From contig NZ_CP151657.1 in the NCBI RefSeq assembly GCF_038405225.1, positions 1-64,000 of the forward strand: DNA of 64,000 nt, given 5' to 3'. Every line of letters begins with the position of its first letter. The first letter of the stretch is position 1. Both the position numbers and the translations under genes were made by a program. Below, one piece after another: positions 18,153 through 27,451 of this stretch. The notes below the pieces were generated by a model. The model saw nothing but the letters and a program-made list of their open reading frames with translations, did not search any database and was not told the origin of the DNA. This DNA is from Arthrobacter citreus (GTDB lineage: Bacteria > Actinomycetota > Actinomycetes > Actinomycetales > Micrococcaceae).

Positions 18153-18788
18153 CTAGGCGCCGTCGGGATACTCCTGGCTGCTGGTCCCGTACTCGGGATC
18201 CATCCGGGAGCGCTGCATCCGGTGGTCTTTGGGGTGGCCGTAGCAACCGGTGCTCGCCAGTACCTCCACCTTGTCCGGGTAACCGTGTTCGTGAATGAGC
18301 CGCAGATTCACCTGGTCCTGCTCGAGATACACCAGGCGGACCTGACCGATGTCGACATCGGGCGTGCGGTATTCCTCAACGAGGGTCCAGTTATCCGACT
18401 GCAGCTGCAGGGAGAGGGCATCGATGGCGGCATTGGCGGCTGTGTCATCGGCCGGGACGCCCCGCAGGATCCCCAACCAGCTGGTTTGGGTTTGCCGGTC
18501 CTTTACCTCGGGCCCGAAGCAGGAGGACTCGCGAAGCGAGCGCAGGGACAGCTCCACGCTGTCGGCAGCGGTGTCTTCCAGAGACGGAAACAGCTCCTCA
18601 AGCTGCCCCTGGACAGCTGCGAATTCCTCCGGTGACAGTTTCTCGGATGGAGTGGCCATGGTGGTCTCTGTTTCAGCGGAATCAGCGGACGGGGGAGCGA
18701 AACAGCCGGTGGCCACCAGGACCATGCCCAGGGCTCCCGCCGCGGGGACGGGCCAGCGGCGCCGGACCCGCCGGGTGAAAGCCGTCAT
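18153..18788 (-). CDS. Secreted lipoprotein of unknown function
   Basis: The 211-residue product has a basic N-terminus, a hydrophobic signal and the lipobox LVATGC, so it should be lipidated and held on the outer face of the membrane. The mature part contains two further cysteines (SSCFGP and STGCYG) that may form a disulfide. It is the last gene of a three-gene operon; its ATG overlaps the hydrolase stop (ATGA). By position it could be an immunity or docking partner of the hydrolase, which is inference. Confidence 0.82.
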   Translation of the reverse strand: MTAFTRRVRRRWPVPAAGALGMVLVATGCFAPPSADSAETETTMATPSEKLSPEEFAAVQGQLEELFPSLEDTAADSVELSLRSLRESSCFGPEVKDRQTQTSWLGILRGVPADDTAANAAIDALSLQLQSDNWTLVEEYRTPDVDIGQVRLVYLEQDQVNLRLIHEHGYPDKVEVLASTGCYGHPKDHRMQRSRMDPEYGTSSQEYPDGA

Positions 18789-20704
18789 TTTTCGAGGTCC
18801 AACACGTTGATGGTGTCCAATCTGTCGCCGGTGTATTTTTCCGGGTGAAGTTCGATGGGTGAGATGTAGAAGCCGCCGTCAGCCGTTGAATACCAGATGT
18901 CTTCCACGAAAGGGCTGACCCGGCCGCCCATAATGACGCCCTTGATGTTCTCGGCCGAGGTGGAGCCCGGTTCGAAGTACTCAACATGGCCGCCCATCAG
19001 CGTGTCGGGATCCAGGGGGTTGCGGAAACCGGACTCCAAACGCGTTGCCCCCATCCGGACAACACCGCCGCCCTGAATGATCGACCCTCCGTGCGCACTG
19101 CCGCTGACGGCCTGCGCCCCCGAGATCAGCACATCGCTCCTGGTCTGGATCGCGTACCGGTTGGCTCCGGGGTTTGCGGTGTCCTGCGGTACGCTCACCC
19201 CGTGCCCGGGGCCGGCCTGCGCAACGTAGACGATATTGCTGGAATCCAGCCCTTCCCGCTCACCGGTGCCGAGCATGGATCCCCCCGCGCTGTAACCGAC
19301 ATAGGTTGATCGGGTACCGGCCGGAAGCTCCAGGTCCACGGCATAATCGAAGGCTGCCAGCAACGGGGCGGCCTTTTCGTTGTAGGCCGGTGTCATGTTG
19401 TCCCGGATGAGGTCCTGGGGCACATCGCTTCCCTGCCAGTAGAACCCCAGCAGTTCATCGGCGGGATCACCGGTAATCGCTGCGAGACGGTTCATATCCG
19501 CCGCAAGCTGTCCGAGCCGGGCACCGGTTCCGGGAACGAAGCCGCCCATGATCTTCGTGTTGGCTGACGGCGTTCCGGTCATGGCCACTATTTGGCCGTC
19601 GCCGTCCAAACTCACCATCACCACCTGGACGGCATTGTCCACCGCGTAGTCCAGGCCCGTGAGTTTGCCTTCGAGAGAGCCCCGCCGTTCCTTCCACTCG
19701 TCATGGGCTTCCTTCCACCGGTCGTACGCTGACCCCCGGTCCGTGTAGTCTCCCCGGACGGGTTCCCGCAACGCGGCCAGCTCATCCCGAAGATTCTGCT
19801 GAAGGCCCGGAACCGTGATGATGTTGGCTACGGCGCGCTGGGCGAAGGGAACCCCGTTGAGGCTGCCGAAGACCGCCGGATACAGCAGCAGGAGCCGTTC
19901 CTGGTCCTGCGTGGACAACCCCAGCCAGGCATCGCGGATACCGGCTATACCGTCGGAAGTCAGATGCGCGCCGCCGGCCACGGCCTGCTGCATGATCGCC
20001 TCGGGCCCGTGGGGCCAAAAAGTTCCGGTTAGCTCCCGGTTGGCCAGCAGCGCCGCGGCTGCGGGATTGGCGGCACCCCATTCCCGCAGTTCCGCCGCAT
20101 CCAAACCCAGCAGGGATGGCAGCAGGGCATCGGGATGGAGTTTCCCGAACCGTTCGTCCAGCCGGCCGGTGAAAGCGGACCACGCCACAGTGGGCAGAAC
20201 GCTCCCACCGGGCGCCGCGCTCATCGGCAGGCCCACGCCGTTTCCATAGCCGATGTCGGCCAGCGCTGCGGCAGTGGTTTCCTGCAGATCAACCCAGTCC
20301 CGCTGCAGGGCCGAGGCCTGGTCCTTCATCTGCTGTTCCGCGGCGTCCTGCCCGGCGTCGTCGTCCCCGGCGTCCGCGGACCGGCCCAGCTGCCGGAATA
20401 GCTCCTGCACCTCCCGCGCCCTGCGGGACAGGGCCCGGCCGGCGGCCGCGAATCTGCCGATGGTCCGGGCAGCTTCCTGCAGCGACCGCTGCCAGTTTTC
20501 GAGAGGTTCCCTCAATTCGTCCAGCGCAGCGTAGACCTGCTCCTGGGTGTCCGGATGCTGGTAACAGTCGCGGAACCGTCCCCATGCCGCCGTCGCATCG
20601 GCCAGGTAACCGGCGGCGGCCGCGGCCCGCAGCACCATCTCCTCGGCGTCATCCTCGAGTTCGTTCCAGGGAACATCAATGTGCGGCAGCTGCAGCGACA
20701 GCAT
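18785..20704 (-). CDS. DUF1023-type alpha/beta hydrolase with coiled N-terminal region
   Basis: A 639-residue protein. About residues 1-160 are helical and alanine-rich with WXG100-like segments (for example LENWQRSL, EQQMKDQASALQRDWVDLQ). The C-terminal half (about 400-580) is an alpha/beta hydrolase with nucleophile elbow VGYSAGGS, a likely acid in TRSDVLISGA and a C-terminal His in MGGHVEYF. There is no classical signal peptide. The helical N-terminus plus a small WXG-like partner encoded just upstream is the layout of type VII secretion substrates in actinobacteria. The substrate is unknown; an esterase or lipase is likely. Confidence 0.85.
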   Translation of the reverse strand: MLSLQLPHIDVPWNELEDDAEEMVLRAAAAAGYLADATAAWGRFRDCYQHPDTQEQVYAALDELREPLENWQRSLQEAARTIGRFAAAGRALSRRAREVQELFRQLGRSADAGDDDAGQDAAEQQMKDQASALQRDWVDLQETTAAALADIGYGNGVGLPMSAAPGGSVLPTVAWSAFTGRLDERFGKLHPDALLPSLLGLDAAELREWGAANPAAAALLANRELTGTFWPHGPEAIMQQAVAGGAHLTSDGIAGIRDAWLGLSTQDQERLLLLYPAVFGSLNGVPFAQRAVANIITVPGLQQNLRDELAALREPVRGDYTDRGSAYDRWKEAHDEWKERRGSLEGKLTGLDYAVDNAVQVVMVSLDGDGQIVAMTGTPSANTKIMGGFVPGTGARLGQLAADMNRLAAITGDPADELLGFYWQGSDVPQDLIRDNMTPAYNEKAAPLLAAFDYAVDLELPAGTRSTYVGYSAGGSMLGTGEREGLDSSNIVYVAQAGPGHGVSVPQDTANPGANRYAIQTRSDVLISGAQAVSGSAHGGSIIQGGGVVRMGATRLESGFRNPLDPDTLMGGHVEYFEPGSTSAENIKGVIMGGRVSPFVEDIWYSTADGGFYISPIELHPEKYTGDRLDTINVLDLEK

Positions 20705-20706
20705 GA

Positions 20707-21114
20707 CTATTGCACCGCCCGGTAGTCTCCCCGGCGGTACGGGGCATAGTCCGCCGGAAGCTTGGCCAGGGCCGCTGAAGCTGTGGACGACATGCCGTCG
20801 TCGGCGTCCGCAAAGGCAGCTGCGGCAGTGGAAACGGCGTCGGCCTTGCGGAACAGCACGGAAGCCAGGCGCTCAGCAACGTCGTCACGGGCTGACCAAA
20901 AACTCCTGAACGCCGCGGCAACCACAGTTGCCGTGCCGAAGCCACCGGCAACCTTTTCGCCGCTTGCGCGGGCATCTTTGCCTGCCTGCGTCAGCGACTG
21001 CCCGTCCGCCGCCACGTCAACCAGCGTGGCATGGATGCCGGACGGGTCCATGGAGTACCGGACGTCCCCTCCCGGCACCGATGGCTGCAGAGGCGGGTCA
21101 AACAGACGCTTCAT
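20707..21114 (-). CDS. Small WXG100/DUF6507-like helical protein
   Basis: The 135-residue product begins MKRLFDPPLQ, then forms two long alanine-rich helices (VDVAADGQSLTQAGKDARAS and FRSFWSARDDVAERLASVLF) separated by a short turn, resembling WXG100-superfamily proteins. GGGGGAAAG precedes the ATG. Its stop is 2 bp from the hydrolase start. Small partners of this kind act as secretion chaperones or co-substrates of ESX systems; no ESX ATPase is in this window. Confidence 0.75.
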   Translation of the reverse strand: MKRLFDPPLQPSVPGGDVRYSMDPSGIHATLVDVAADGQSLTQAGKDARASGEKVAGGFGTATVVAAAFRSFWSARDDVAERLASVLFRKADAVSTAAAAFADADDGMSSTASAALAKLPADYAPYRRGDYRAVQ

Positions 21115-21215
21115 CTTCTTTCCCCCGGGTCATGACGGACTGACGCTGCCCCCGAGTATGGCACGCGGCAGTGCTCCCGGGGAGCGGTCAAACTACCTTG
21201 GGGATAACTTCCCGG

Positions 21216-22931
21216 CTACTTGGCCTGGGCGTAGGAATCAACGGTCACGGCGACCACCGGGAACTCCAGCGGAATGGATCCGAACAGCAGCCGGGTCGCG
21301 GCCGCAGCCGCGTCCGTCACCAGTGCCGAGACCTCCGCAGCCCTGGATTGCGGCACGTGCAGCATTACCTCGTCGTGCAGGAAAAACACCAGTTCCCCGG
21401 CCGGTGCGGACACCGATGCCGCCCGCAGCCGGCGTCGTATTTCGGCCAGCCAGCACAGGGCCCATTCCGCCGCCGTGGACTGCACCACGAAGTTGCGGGT
21501 GAACCTGCCCTGCGACCGGGCCAGCGAATCGGCGCGGCGCTGCTCTTCGGCGGAGGCTGTCTGCTGGGACCGCAGCCAGCGCTCGGACACCGGGGGCGTG
21601 CTGCGTCCCAAATGGCTGGTGACCACTTTTCCGGCCTCGCCGGCGCGGGCACCGCGCTCGACGACGTCTATCGCCTGCGGATACGAACGGGTAAGAGCCG
21701 GCATCAGCCGACCCGCTTCACCGGACGTGGCCCCGTACATGGCGCCGAGCATCGCCATTTTGGCCTGCGCCCGGTCGCCATTGAAGTTCTGGTCAGCGAT
21801 GCCCTGATACAGATCTTTGCCGCGGGCCGCGGCGGCAAGCGCGTTGTCCCGGCCCAGGGCTGCCAGGACCCGCGGTTCGAGCTGCGCGGCGTCGGCGACA
21901 ATCAGTTTGTGCCCCGGATCCGGGCGGACGGCGTCGCGCACAAAGCGCGGGATCTGCAGCGCGCCGCCGCCGCGTGAGGCCCAGCGGCCGGACACCACGC
22001 CGCCCACCACATACTCCGGGCGGAACCGGCCGTCCGACACCCAGGCGTCCAGCCAGGTCCAGCCGTTGGCGCTGAGCAGCCGGGATAGCCGCTTGTATTC
22101 GAGCAGCGGCGCGATGGCGGGGTGCTCGTGCTGCTCCAGCTCCCAGGACCGGGTGGTCTTCACTTCGATGCCGGCCCGGTGCAGGGCGCGCAGCAGTTCC
22201 TGCGGGGAGTCCGGGTTGAACCCGGGGTTGCCCAGTTTTTCGCGCAGCTCCGCGGCCAGCTGTTCCAGCCGGACCGGGCGCTGCCCCTCGGGCGGGCGCG
22301 GACCCAACTCCTGTTCCAGCATGGCCTCGTGGATGTCGCGCCGCCACGGCAGACCCGCATGCTCCATTTCCACCGCAATCAGCCCGCCGGCGGATTCGGC
22401 GGCGAGCAGCAGTGCGAGTCCCTGCCGTGACGGGGAAGCGGCAACTGCGGCGAGCTGGGCCTGCAGTTCGGTTACCTGGTCTTCGAGGGAGGGACCGCGG
22501 CGGGCGGCTGGGTCATCGAAGCCCTCCAGTTCCTCGAAGAGTGAGCTCTGGTTCGGGGCAGGCTGGACCGGCAGCAGCTGGCGGGGAAGCAGGTCAGCAT
22601 CACCCTCGGGCGCCCCGGCGCGCAGCGCCTCAATATAAGGGGAGGGCGGGGCTGCTTCGGAAAAGCGCAGGATGCCGCGGACCAGGGCCAAATCGTGGCT
22701 GCGTTCAACGTGCACACCGGCGCTCAGCAGCTGCGGATACACGTCGCGGGTGCTGGAAAATACCCAGCGGACGTTCACGGGGCGGTCCTCATAGTCACCC
22801 ACCACGGCAGCGAGCAGGGAGGGCACGACGACGGCGGGGGCTGCGGCGGGCTGACCGGCGTCGTCTGTCTCCTGCAGCTGCAGGGAACCGGCGGCGGGGC
22901 CGGGACCGGCCGGGGTGAGGACAACGTACAT
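21216..22931 (-). CDS. Family A DNA polymerase (actinobacterial bifunctional exo/pol type)
   Basis: A 571-residue PolA-like enzyme. Polymerase motif A reads VADAAQLEPRVLAAL, motif B RAQAKMAMLGAMYGATSGEAG and motif C FFLHDEVMLHV, so both metal-binding aspartates are present. The usual DYSQIELR of motif A is altered (no Tyr after Asp). The N-terminal 200 residues do not show clear DEDD exonuclease residues, although the family is named for such a domain. ATG 22931 (MYVVLTPAG) was chosen over an extension to 22997. The family is found beside normal PolA and may act in repair or translesion synthesis. Confidence 0.85.
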   Translation of the reverse strand: MYVVLTPAGPGPAAGSLQLQETDDAGQPAAAPAVVVPSLLAAVVGDYEDRPVNVRWVFSSTRDVYPQLLSAGVHVERSHDLALVRGILRFSEAAPPSPYIEALRAGAPEGDADLLPRQLLPVQPAPNQSSLFEELEGFDDPAARRGPSLEDQVTELQAQLAAVAASPSRQGLALLLAAESAGGLIAVEMEHAGLPWRRDIHEAMLEQELGPRPPEGQRPVRLEQLAAELREKLGNPGFNPDSPQELLRALHRAGIEVKTTRSWELEQHEHPAIAPLLEYKRLSRLLSANGWTWLDAWVSDGRFRPEYVVGGVVSGRWASRGGGALQIPRFVRDAVRPDPGHKLIVADAAQLEPRVLAALGRDNALAAAARGKDLYQGIADQNFNGDRAQAKMAMLGAMYGATSGEAGRLMPALTRSYPQAIDVVERGARAGEAGKVVTSHLGRSTPPVSERWLRSQQTASAEEQRRADSLARSQGRFTRNFVVQSTAAEWALCWLAEIRRRLRAASVSAPAGELVFFLHDEVMLHVPQSRAAEVSALVTDAAAAATRLLFGSIPLEFPVVAVTVDSYAQAK

Positions 22932-22984
22932 GCTTCCATTGTCCCTGCTGGCAGGTGCGGGCTTGTCTGTCCTTATCATCCGTC

Positions 22985-23035
22985 CTGTCCTCCACATCCG
23001 CGGTCCTCTTCAACCGCTCTGTCCTCCACATCCGC
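22985..23035. repeat. 17-bp direct repeat upstream of the tad locus
   Basis: CTGTCCTCCACATCCGC occurs at 22985-23001 and 23019-23035, 34 bp apart, so both copies face the same side of the helix. It lies between the divergent polymerase and cpaE-like genes and could be a regulator site. Confidence 0.5.
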
Positions 23036-23110
23036 CCGCGGCACCGCAGGTTGTCCCCAAACGGACCGATACGCCGTGCATGCACGCCACTGGCTGGGGA
23101 CGCTGGGCAC

Positions 23111-24624
23111 ATGAGAAACGATCAGCTGTGGGTACCCGCAGCCAAACCCCGCAGCGATGCCGTGCCAAGGTGGGCGGAGGAAGATGCCGGGCCGGTGGTG
23201 CCGGAGGATCTGGCTGTTCCAGGGACGCCGGGATGGGAAGGCGTGCACCGGCACAACGGGGGTCCGGAGGGATTCGCCGAGCGGCTGGGCGCGTCCCGGC
23301 CAGCACGGACAGAAGAGGGCAGCACGGAACCGGGGTCCGGTCCTTCGCCCCCGCCGGGGTCGGTTTTGGCTACTGGTACTGGTGCGGCGGAGGGGCGCCG
23401 GGCGTTCCGTACCCGGCGGCGGGCTGGTTCCCGGGCAGCTGCGGGCCGAGCCGCCGGCCGTGATGCCCACGGCGGCGAAACCCAAACACCGGTCATTCTG
23501 GTCAGCCGTTCCCAGCGGCTGCAGGACGAGGTGTCCAGAGTTGCGGCAGCGGCCGGACTGGACCTGGAAGTCGTCGCGGACACTGGATCCGCCTCGGGCG
23601 GAACCCCGAGGTGCTGCTGCTCGGTATCGACGCGGCCGGTACAGAGCTGCCCGGACGGTTCCGTCATGGCGGGCCGGAGCGGCACCGGGCCGAAACAATA
23701 CTGGTGGGCACGGGAGAGGACACCGGGGTGTGGGAAGCGGCGGCAAGGTTGGATTCCGTGCGGGTGGCCGTGTTGCCGGCGGCCTCCGGCTGGCTGGCCG
23801 AATACCTGAGCCGCCGGCGCGGCCTGTCGGCGGGCTACGTTTTGGGTGTGATGGGAGGCTGCGGCGGTGCGGGGGCCTCCAGCCTCTCGTGCTGGCTCGC
23901 CCATGAAGCCGCGGAACAGGGAGTGGCAACCCTGCTGGTGGACGGGGACCCTCATGGCGGCGGGCTCGACGCCAGCCTCGCCAGTGGTGATATTCCCGGC
24001 ATTCGCTGGCCTGATCTGGCGGACGTCCGTGGATCGCTGAATCCGGTGCAATTGGTGTCTGCCCTGCCTCAGGTATCCGGCTTCGCGCTGCTGTCCGGCG
24101 CCTCAGGAACGAGACCCGGCCCTGCGGTGCCCGAGACTGCGGCGGCCGCCGCAGCGGCAGATGCTGACCTGGACAACATGCGGGAGCCGGCAGAGGAGAG
24201 CACCCGGGCGGTTATGGACGCCGCCCGGGCGGGCTTTGCCCTGACCGTGGTGGACTGCGCCCGGCACCGGTCCGGGCAGCTGCTCTCCTCCTGTGATGCC
24301 GTGCTGCTGGTGGTTCCGGGCCGTCTTCGTCCGGTGCTCGCTGCCCGGTCCCTGCACCGCAGCCTGGGTGCCGTTCCGCAGGCAGTGGTGGTCAGGGGGC
24401 CCTTGGGTGACGGTCTGGATGATGCCCGTGCGGCCGGCATCGTGGGGCTTCCGCTGGCCGGTTACCTTCCCGCGGTGCGTCACTTGGAACATTCGGAAGC
24501 ACGCGGGCTGCTGCTGGAACGGGGGCGCCGGGCCAGTATCCGGCGCCTGACCGGGCATCTGGTTCGGCAGCTCGCGTCCGAACTGCCCGAGTCCGCCCTT
24601 TCCAACGCGGGTGAACGCCCATGA
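23111..24624 (+). pseudogene. cpaE: CpaE/Ssd-like Tad localisation ATPase, frameshifted
   Basis: Two frames together make one CpaE-like protein. From ATG 23111 one frame encodes a disordered N-terminus and a receiver-like start (PVILVSRSQRLQDEVSRVAA) up to about 23600. The rest (PEVLLLGIDAAG onward, then VLGVMGGCGGAGASSLSCWL, a deviant Walker A, and TLLVDGDPHGGGLD) is in the -1 frame to the stop at 24624. The span is 1,514 nt, one short of 505 codons. Restoring one G near 23598-23602 (GGCGGAA to GGCGGGAA) joins the frames. A GTG at 23611 could still start the ATPase part. The defect may be real or a sequencing error. The stop overlaps cpaF (ATGA). Confidence 0.75.
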
Positions 24625-25871
24625 GCCCCCAGGGTCGGCGTGCCGCGCGTCCGGAAGTGGCGCAGGAGCCCCGGTCCGGCGACGCTCCCATGATTCGGCA
24701 GGTGCGCCGGCAGATGCTCGAGGAAGGAGAACCCGTTACCGCGGCCCGGTTGGCCGCCGCCATCCATTCCAGCGGCAGGCTGCTGGGCGCCGAGGGAGCG
24801 CTGCGCGCGGTGGACCGGGTGCAGGCAGAACTGCAGGGGCTGGGTCCCCTGCAGGAACTGGCTCTGCTCCCCGGCATCAGCGACATTCTCGTCAACGGTC
24901 CGGACCGCGTCTGGGTGGACAGCGGCCACGGCCTGGAACTGACCGGAATCCGGTTTGGATCCGACACGGAGGTCCAGGCCCTCGCCGCACGGCTCGTTGC
25001 GGCCGGAGGGCGCCGCCTGGACGACTCCAACCCCTGTGTTGATGTACAACTGCGCGGTTACCGGGTACATGCCGTTCTTCGGCCGGTCTCCACCGGTTCC
25101 ACCCTCCTGTCTATCCGGATCCGTCGCACGCAGACGTTCACCTTGGAGGAACTGCAGGCCGGCGGGACAGTGGACCCCGAAACCGCCTCCGTGCTGCGGC
25201 GGCTGGTGGCGTCCAGACTGAATTTCCTGATCAGCGGTGCCACTGGAACCGGGAAAACCACACTGCTGTCCACGCTGCTGTCGCTGAGCGATCCAGGGGA
25301 ACGGCTGGTCCTGGTCGAAGATGCCGCGGAGCTGGATCCACGGCATCCCCATGTTGTGGGACTGCAGAGCCGGCATGGAAACGTGGAGGGCAGCGGCTCG
25401 GTGGACCTGGCCGAGCTCGTGAGGCAGGCACTGCGGATGAGGCCGGATCGGCTGGTTGTTGGTGAGTGCCGCGGGGCAGAGGTCCGGGAGCTGCTGGCGG
25501 CCATGAACACCGGGCATGACGGCGCCGGCGGCACCATCCACGCCAACTCCGCAGCCAGCCTGCCGGCACGCCTGGCCGCACTCGGTGCATTGGCCGGGAT
25601 GAACAGCACGGCTGTTAGCCTGCAAGCCGCCAGTGCCCTGGATGTGGTGGTGCATCTTGCCCGCGGGGCAGCCGGCCGGAGCGTGGCCGAGATCGCTGTG
25701 CTCACCGTTGCGTCCGACGGGCGGCTGCTGACCGTGCCGGCGTTGCTGCCGCTGGTGTCTCCGGATGCCGCCGGCCGGTATGGTCCAGGCTGGCCGGGAC
25801 TGCAGGAACGGCTGGCTGGACACATCCCAAGCGCGTCCCCGCCCGTTGGGAAGGAAGCGTTTGTCCCGTGA
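24621..25871 (+). CDS. cpaF: Tad secretion ATPase CpaF/TadA
   Basis: The 416-residue hexameric ATPase powers Flp-type pilus assembly. It shows an N-terminal helical domain, ISDILVNGPDRVWVD, Walker A SGATGTGKTTLL, the Asp box VLVEDAAEL, Walker B RPDRLVVGECRGAEV and the His box GHDGAGGTIHANSA. Everything needed for activity appears present. ATG 24621 overlaps the cpaE-like stop and its own 3' end overlaps the tadB GTG. Confidence 0.95.
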   Translation: MSPQGRRAARPEVAQEPRSGDAPMIRQVRRQMLEEGEPVTAARLAAAIHSSGRLLGAEGALRAVDRVQAELQGLGPLQELALLPGISDILVNGPDRVWVDSGHGLELTGIRFGSDTEVQALAARLVAAGGRRLDDSNPCVDVQLRGYRVHAVLRPVSTGSTLLSIRIRRTQTFTLEELQAGGTVDPETASVLRRLVASRLNFLISGATGTGKTTLLSTLLSLSDPGERLVLVEDAAELDPRHPHVVGLQSRHGNVEGSGSVDLAELVRQALRMRPDRLVVGECRGAEVRELLAAMNTGHDGAGGTIHANSAASLPARLAALGALAGMNSTAVSLQAASALDVVVHLARGAAGRSVAEIAVLTVASDGRLLTVPALLPLVSPDAAGRYGPGWPGLQERLAGHIPSASPPVGKEAFVP

Positions 25872-26710
25872 CCGGCGTACTGATCACAGTGCTGCTGTTC
25901 GTATCGGCGCTTCTGTTGACGCCGCGTTCGGGTTCATCATCCCAGCTTTCTGCGGAGCTTGGCGGCCTGCGCCGACGGCAGCCCCGCCAAACCGCCGGCC
26001 GGAAACAGTTCCACCTGACCTCTGGGCCGTGCCAGTCCCGCCCCGGTCCGGAGCTTCAGGATCTTCCCCTGCTGCTCCACCAGCTCACCGGTTTGCTCGC
26101 GGCGGGCAGGGCTCCGCATCAGTTGTGGGCCGATGCCGCTGCCCTGCAGCGGGACGGCGGCGGGACCGCCGGTGCCGCCGGCTCCGATCCGAGGCGGCCG
26201 CTCGCGGGACGGCTGTTGCCTGTCCTGGAAGCTGCAGCCCAGGCGGCTTCCCTGGGCCTCAGTCCCGTGCCGGTGTTCCGGTCAGCCGCGGCCTCAAGCC
26301 GCCCGACGCGGACTGGCCGGCGAAATTCCGCCACACCAGGGGCCGGCGGCACCGGCGATCAGCTGTCGGTGGAGAGGCTGTGGAGTGAACTGGCCGCCTG
26401 CGTGAGCGTCTCGGAACGCAGCGGTGCTCCGCTGGCCGGGGTCCTGGGCCGTTACGCCGCGCAGCTGGAGGGCGGCCTGGACCAGCAGGCATCCCGCGAA
26501 ACGGCAATGGCGGGACCCCGGGCAACGGTCCGGCTCCTGACCTGGCTGCCGGTGGGTGGCTTGGCCCTGGGCTATGTCTTAGGTGCCGATCCGCTCGCTG
26601 TCCTCGCCGGAAGTCCGCTGGGCTGGCTGGCCGCCGCCGCCGGGCTGGCTCTGGCACTGATGGGCCGGGTTTGGTCCCGAACGCTCGTGCGCCAGGCAGC
26701 CGGGGCCTGA
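25868..26710 (+). CDS. tadB: Tad inner-membrane platform protein TadB
   Basis: A 280-residue type II secretion F-like protein. It has an N-terminal membrane helix, a soluble helical domain and two C-terminal helices (LLTWLPVGGLALGYVLGAD and LGWLAAAAGLALALMG). The soluble part includes LWSELAACVSVSERSGAPLAGVL, typical of the family. GTG start overlaps the cpaF stop (GTGA); its stop overlaps the tadC ATG (TGATG). Confidence 0.85.
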   Translation: MTGVLITVLLFVSALLLTPRSGSSSQLSAELGGLRRRQPRQTAGRKQFHLTSGPCQSRPGPELQDLPLLLHQLTGLLAAGRAPHQLWADAAALQRDGGGTAGAAGSDPRRPLAGRLLPVLEAAAQAASLGLSPVPVFRSAAASSRPTRTGRRNSATPGAGGTGDQLSVERLWSELAACVSVSERSGAPLAGVLGRYAAQLEGGLDQQASRETAMAGPRATVRLLTWLPVGGLALGYVLGADPLAVLAGSPLGWLAAAAGLALALMGRVWSRTLVRQAAGA

Positions 26711-27357
26711 TGGCGGGAATCCTGGTTGCCCTGTTTCTGGCCGCCGCTTTCGGGCTGCTGCTCCGGCCGCTGCAGCCGCAAATGCCCGGTCATTCTGCGG
26801 ATGATCGTGCCGGGCGCACCGCGTCCAAAGTCCCGGTGCCGGACGGTGCGGCCACCGGTATAGCGGACCCCGCCCTGATGCTGGATCTTGTGGCGGCCAT
26901 GCTGGAGGCCGGCCAATCACTGCTGCCGGCGCTGGGGATTCTGGCCGATGTGGTGGACCCCCATACCGCCTCATGCCTGCGGAGGGTGCAGTCCGCGCTG
27001 GAGTTTGGTGCCCCCTGGGCGGTGGCGTGGGAACTGGCCGAACCCCGTTTGGGGGCTGACCCGCCGGGACGGTTGCCGGCGGGATACCCCCGCCCGAACA
27101 GGGCCGGGGTCAAGCGTTCTCCCGCAGCCGAGCTTCGGGATGCGCTGACCTTTGTCGCCACCACCGGGGCGCCGTCGGCCGCCGTACTACTGGCCACCGC
27201 AGCCCAGCTCCGCCGCCGACGCTCCCGCGAGGCCGAACGCCGCGCTGCAGCGCTGGGCGTCAGGCTGGTGGTGCCACTGGGTTTGTGTGCGTTGCCGGCG
27301 TTTATTGTCCTGACCGTGGTGCCGCTGCTGCTGTCACTGCTGCCGTCGTTTCCGTGA
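26710..27357 (+). CDS. tadC: Tad inner-membrane platform protein TadC
   Basis: The 215-residue T2SF-domain protein pairs with TadB. It has an N-terminal helix (ILVALFLAAAFGLLL), the family segment DLVAAMLEAGQSLLPALGILADV, and two C-terminal helices around VVPLGLCALPAFIVLTVVPLLL. ATG 26710 overlaps the tadB stop. The next gene in the locus is the split pilin, 163 bp downstream. Confidence 0.85.
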   Translation: MAGILVALFLAAAFGLLLRPLQPQMPGHSADDRAGRTASKVPVPDGAATGIADPALMLDLVAAMLEAGQSLLPALGILADVVDPHTASCLRRVQSALEFGAPWAVAWELAEPRLGADPPGRLPAGYPRPNRAGVKRSPAAELRDALTFVATTGAPSAAVLLATAAQLRRRRSREAERRAAALGVRLVVPLGLCALPAFIVLTVVPLLLSLLPSFP

Positions 27358-27451
27358 TGCCTCGGCCCAAATGCCGGGCCGTCCCTCCACAAGCGACTTG
27401 GCTGCGCGCGTTATCCGGAACGGCAGCCGGACCCCTGTTTCGGGCCGGTGA

